In this document: positions 5,951 through 8,376 of the stretch, one piece after another | Layout of the letters: each line of letters begins with the position of its first letter | How positions within the stretch are numbered: position 1 is the stretch's first letter | DNA from: Oscillospiraceae bacterium | GTDB taxonomy: Bacteria; Bacillota; Clostridia; Oscillospirales; Ruminococcaceae | Assembly: GCA_017828935.1 (NCBI GenBank) | Contig: JAGAUG010000021.1 | Coordinates: 1 to 8,376 of the forward strand | Direction: 5' to 3' | Length of the DNA stretch: 8,376 nucleotides | Notes under the pieces: model-generated | The model's input: only the letters and a program-made list of their open reading frames with translations | Database searches by the model: none | What the model was told of the DNA's origin: nothing | Made by a program: the position numbers and the translations under genes

Positions 5951-7153
5951 TTAAAATACAAAAAATTTGTTTGTCAAATCTAAATTACATGGCAATATAT
6001 TCTTACAAAATAAATTATATATATCTGTTGATCGGATTTCAAAGTTAATATTATATTCAATGTTTTTGTTAATTTTAGATAATCTTTTTATATTATTGTC
6101 TATATAAATATCAGACGATTTTTTTATTTTATTAATAATTTCTGTTCCTTTTGTGTTACAGCCTAAAACACGAACAAATTCGGGAAGTAAATTAAAATCA
6201 CTTTCTCGAATATCTAAAAATAAATTATAAATAGCTCTCCTAACTCTCGACATCGTATATCTCTTTGTTTTTATATTATTATAAATTTCTTCAAGAGACC
6301 CAGAATTTTTAATGCTTTTAAAAATTCTGTTTTCGAGCCCTTCAGAGATATCCGGTATTAATTTTATTTGATCTAGATCTAGCGATCTTAGTTTTGATAA
6401 AATTGCGACCTGAGCTCTACTCTCGAGCACCGGTAATTGGCTTTCTAAAAAAGCTTTTTTATAGACTTCAAAAGATTGCTCCGGGACAAATGATTTCCAA
6501 TTTTTTATAGAATTACTTTCTTTAATTATCTTTCTTAAATTAAAGGCCGACGTTATTTTATTATCAAATATTTCTGTTGAATCATGTTTCGTCGCAACTC
6601 TTTTTATCGGCAACGGCTCTATATTAGATTTTAATTTATTTAAAGACTTAATATATTCGATCGCCAAAATGTTATTTGGCTTAGATATTTCAAAAGCAAT
6701 ATCTAGCCCTAAAATATTTTCTAAAGCAACTTGTCTCGCTCTCGGGAAAGACAAACCTGTTTTTAAAGTCTCTAATAAAATTTTATTAAAATTATTAGTT
6801 TCGGTTTCCTGAGCAATTTTTTTTAGTATTTTTATATCATCAAGTTCTGTTCCGAAAATTAATTTATCGACTATATTTAGTTTATTTAAAATATATACAG
6901 CTCCAAAAGCAAATCTTTGAGCACAAGACAAGGCAAACTTAGTAGGCAACTCTAAAACAAGATCTACTCCAGATTTTATAGCTGCCTGGGCTCTATAAAA
7001 TTTGTTAACAACGCTAGGCTCGCCTCTTTGTGTAAAATTAGGACTCATAATAGCAACTATGTGAGTTGCCCCAAGTTCTCTAGCTTTATCTAACTGAAAT
7101 TTATGACCATTATGGAAGGGATTATATTCTGCGACAATACCAAATATATACAT
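5951..7153 (-). CDS. tmcAL: tRNA(Met) cytidine acetate ligase TmcAL
   Basis: Nucleotidyltransferase-fold enzyme that activates acetate with ATP and transfers the acetyl group to C34 of elongator tRNA-Met, forming ac4C in the anticodon wobble position. At 400 residues it is full length for the family. The N-terminus GIVAEYNPFHNGH holds the HxGH nucleotide-binding motif (H14 and H17). SPNFTQRGEP (37-46), GVDLVLELP (62-70), FGTE (100-103) and NNILAIEYIKSL are family signatures, and TSAFNLRKIIKE and VRVLGCNTKG lie in the later part. The start is fixed by the conserved N-terminus, but the nearest ribosome site, AGGAAG (7167-7172), is 13 bases away and lies in an inverted repeat. The gene is 79 bases downstream of spo0A with no clear promoter of its own, so it is likely co-transcribed. 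Confidence 0.93.
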   Translation of the reverse strand: MYIFGIVAEYNPFHNGHKFQLDKARELGATHIVAIMSPNFTQRGEPSVVNKFYRAQAAIKSGVDLVLELPTKFALSCAQRFAFGAVYILNKLNIVDKLIFGTELDDIKILKKIAQETETNNFNKILLETLKTGLSFPRARQVALENILGLDIAFEISKPNNILAIEYIKSLNKLKSNIEPLPIKRVATKHDSTEIFDNKITSAFNLRKIIKESNSIKNWKSFVPEQSFEVYKKAFLESQLPVLESRAQVAILSKLRSLDLDQIKLIPDISEGLENRIFKSIKNSGSLEEIYNNIKTKRYTMSRVRRAIYNLFLDIRESDFNLLPEFVRVLGCNTKGTEIINKIKKSSDIYIDNNIKRLSKINKNIEYNINFEIRSTDIYNLFCKNILPCNLDLTNKFFVF

Positions 7154-7168
7154 AAAACAATATGTACT

Positions 7169-7222
7169 TCCTGTATTATAAATTATAAAAAATTATAAAT
7201 TTAATAATTTATAAAAACAGGA
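7169..7222 (-). promoter_or_regulatory. Intergenic hairpin covering the tmcAL ribosome binding site
   Basis: Between spo0A and tmcAL, TCCTGT (7169-7174) is complementary to ACAGGA (7217-7222). Inside it TTATAAATTAT (7176-7186) is complementary to ATAATTTATAA (7204-7214). This gives 17 base pairs with a small internal loop and a 17-base terminal loop. On the minus-strand RNA the 3' arm contains ACAGGA, overlapping the AGGAAG ribosome site of tmcAL, so folding would hide that site. It is not followed by a U-run, so it does not look like an intrinsic terminator for spo0A, although it could protect the 3' end of that message. Confidence 0.55.
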
Positions 7223-7232
7223 TCTTAAAAAA

Positions 7233-8036
7233 TCAAATTGCTTTCTTTAATTTTAATCTAAGTTTGTCCGCTATCATTGCGATGAATTCTGAATTAGTTG
7301 GTTTTCCTCTTCCATTGTGTATCGTATATCCGAAAAACGAATTTAAAATTTCAACGTCTCCTCTATCCCAAGCAACTTCTATAGCGTGTCTGATTGCTCT
7401 CTCAACTCTTGAAGGCGTTGTAACATGAATCTTTGCAACCGCAGGATATAACTGCTTTGTTATTGAACTCATTACATCGTTATTTTCGACAGATAAGATA
7501 ATCGCGTCTCTCAAATAATGATAGCCTTTTATATGAGCTGGTACTCCTATCTGATGAATAATTTCAGTTACCATTGTTTCTAAATCATTATTATTAACAT
7601 AACAATTATTAAACACTTTTGGCGAATTAAAATCTTTTTTAAATCTTTCTTGTATAGTATTAGTCTTAGATAAACTAACAATTCTTTCTATTAAGATATT
7701 AATATCAAAAGGCTTTAAAAAATAATAAACCGCACCCAAACTCAAAACTTCTTTTTCAAGACAATGACTATCAGAACTAGACATAATTAAAAACTTAGGT
7801 CTAACAAAAAGATCAATACTATTAATATGGTTCATCACAGCAATTGCATCTAGATACGGCATAAACACATCCATCAAGACTATATTTGGTCGATATCTTT
7901 TTATCATCTCAACAACTCTGATACCGTCTTTTGGCGCAATGATAACCTCCATATTATATTTCGCAAGAATATTTTTACAATTTTCCCCGAATTCTTTGCT
8001 TTCGTCTGCAATCAAGATTTTAATAGTTTCATCCAC
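7233..8036 (-). CDS. spo0A: Stage 0 sporulation response regulator Spo0A
   Basis: Master transcription factor for entry into sporulation: phosphorylation of the receiver allows dimerisation and binding to 0A boxes. It has 267 residues. The receiver occupies about 1-122, with the acidic pair D11-E12, phospho-acceptor D56 in VLMDVFMP, S86 or S87 at the usual Thr/Ser position and K108 in FLKPF. A variable linker reaches about 150. The Spo0A-specific DNA-binding domain follows, with HQIGVPAHIKGYHYLRDA (161-178) and VTTPSRVERAIRHAIEVAW (205-223), the recognition helix and its surroundings; NGRGKPTNSEFIAMIADKLR closes it. The start is GTG at 8036, seven bases after a strong GGAGGAG (8044-8050); the nearby ATG at 8032 is out of frame. 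No spoIVB gene is seen upstream within the window, although the 340 bases available are mostly regulatory. tmcAL follows downstream. Confidence 0.95.
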   Translation of the reverse strand: MDETIKILIADESKEFGENCKNILAKYNMEVIIAPKDGIRVVEMIKRYRPNIVLMDVFMPYLDAIAVMNHINSIDLFVRPKFLIMSSSDSHCLEKEVLSLGAVYYFLKPFDINILIERIVSLSKTNTIQERFKKDFNSPKVFNNCYVNNNDLETMVTEIIHQIGVPAHIKGYHYLRDAIILSVENNDVMSSITKQLYPAVAKIHVTTPSRVERAIRHAIEVAWDRGDVEILNSFFGYTIHNGRGKPTNSEFIAMIADKLRLKLKKAI

Positions 8037-8082
8037 AGAAAATCTCCTCCAATCACAAAATCCAAAATTTTACAGCAAAATA

Positions 8083-8111
8083 ATTATACCATATATTTCC
8101 ATTTATTTCAA
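8083..8111 (-). promoter_or_regulatory. Sigma-A promoter of spo0A
   Basis: Read on the minus strand, TTGAAA (8106-8111) is 17 bases from a perfect TATAAT (8083-8088), with TG one base before it as an extended -10. The start site would be near 8076, about 40 bases before the GTG. No sequence resembling a sigma-H promoter (an AGGA-type -35 with GAAT) was found upstream, unlike the paired promoters known for Bacillus subtilis spo0A. Confidence 0.75.
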
Positions 8112-8116
8112 GTGTT

Positions 8117-8204
8117 TGTCAAAAATACGATATATTTTTTTGTTTCGAGATTAATATTTCAAAAACCGATATGTTTCGAGCTGTTTTTACAACAATTTGA
8201 CGAC
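8117..8204. promoter_or_regulatory. Cluster of 0A-box-like sites upstream of spo0A
   Basis: The 0A box consensus is TGNCGAA. Near matches are TGTCAAA (8117-8123, plus), TCTCGAA (8144-8150, minus), GCTCGAA (8175-8181, minus) and TGACGAC (8198-8204, plus). The first three matched six, six and five of seven positions and the last six. They lie just upstream of the spo0A -35, where Spo0A~P could act on its own gene. None is a perfect box, so this is a candidate only. Confidence 0.4.
8141..8180. repeat. Direct repeat of TGTTTCGAG upstream of spo0A
   Basis: TGTTTCGAG occurs at 8141-8149 and again at 8172-8180, a centre-to-centre distance of 31 bases, about three helical turns. CGATAT stands upstream of both copies (eight extra bases in the first case, overlapping in the second). 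The spacing puts both copies on the same face of the DNA. The copies coincide with two of the 0A-box-like sites. Confidence 0.45.
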
Positions 8205-8376
8205 AAAAGTTGTCTGTTCGTTAGCGTATAAATAATCTGTAATATATTGGCTCAAAATACAATTTATTACAACTAACTGTGTTAAATTTTTTTATATAAT
8301 TATATTAACATATTTTGAATTAAATTTCAAATTTTGAATCTAAAAATTATAAATAAAAATAAAAAATAAAAAAATA
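8202..8376. other. Non-coding region at the right edge
   Basis: No gene with a plausible ribosome site was found here on either strand. The first part (8200-8280) is richer in G and C than its surroundings and contains GACAA-AAG-TTGTC (8202-8214), a short perfect dyad. The last part is almost pure A and T and has ATTTTGAAT twice (8312-8320 and 8331-8339) with the palindrome TTCAAA-T-TTTGAA at 8326-8338. These may belong to the neighbouring gene beyond the window. Confidence 0.35.

Noticed and set aside
7169..7222. Intrinsic terminator of spo0A
   Set aside because: The stem is mostly A-T and is followed by AGTACATATTG and not by a U-run, so termination there is doubtful; it was recorded as a possible translation-control hairpin.
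7939..8154. Plus-strand open frame of 71 codons across the start of spo0A
   Set aside because: It is antisense to the spo0A N-terminus and promoter, lacks a ribosome site and looks like a chance frame in AT-rich sequence.

Overview
The window is a very AT-rich, gene-dense stretch of bacterial chromosome. A Spo0A sporulation master regulator, Soj/Spo0J-type ParA and ParB, Bacillota-type Shine-Dalgarno sites (for example GGAGGAG seven bases before spo0A) and an M13-type secreted peptidase together suggest an endospore-forming, low-GC member of the Clostridia. The species cannot be fixed from the window. No transposon, integrase, CRISPR array, tRNA or rRNA was seen, so this looks like core chromosome and not an acquired island.

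Layout. At the left edge a truncated minus-strand gene (1-128) diverges from mtaB (364-1680, tRNA ms2t6A methylthiotransferase), with a clear promoter for each in the gap between them. A separate promoter between mtaB and soj starts the soj (parA)-spo0J (parB) pair (1762-3458), which drives chromosome origin segregation. These plus-strand genes converge on a minus-strand gene for a secreted M13-like zinc metallopeptidase (3734-5635). The convergent gap (3459-3733) holds a non-coding segment with strong folding signals, including a possible loop pseudoknot, and then a bidirectional terminator. Further right, spo0A (7233-8036) and tmcAL (5951-7153, tRNA-Met cytidine acetate ligase) lie in series on the minus strand. 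Between them is a long inverted repeat that would cover the tmcAL ribosome binding site.

Regulation visible in the sequence. Five sigma-A-type promoters can be read, and every one has an extended -10 of the form TGnTATAAT. The peptidase promoter is a perfect TTGACA-N17-TATAAT. It is followed by a leader of about 165 nt with two AT-rich inverted repeats. The spo0A upstream region carries several sequences resembling 0A boxes, consistent with autoregulation.

How the genes fit together. Soj, Spo0J and Spo0A connect chromosome segregation with the decision to sporulate. MtaB and TmcAL are both tRNA anticodon-loop modification enzymes and are otherwise unrelated. The peptidase probably acts outside the cell membrane. 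The item most worth pursuing is the unassigned structured RNA candidate at about 3477-3655.
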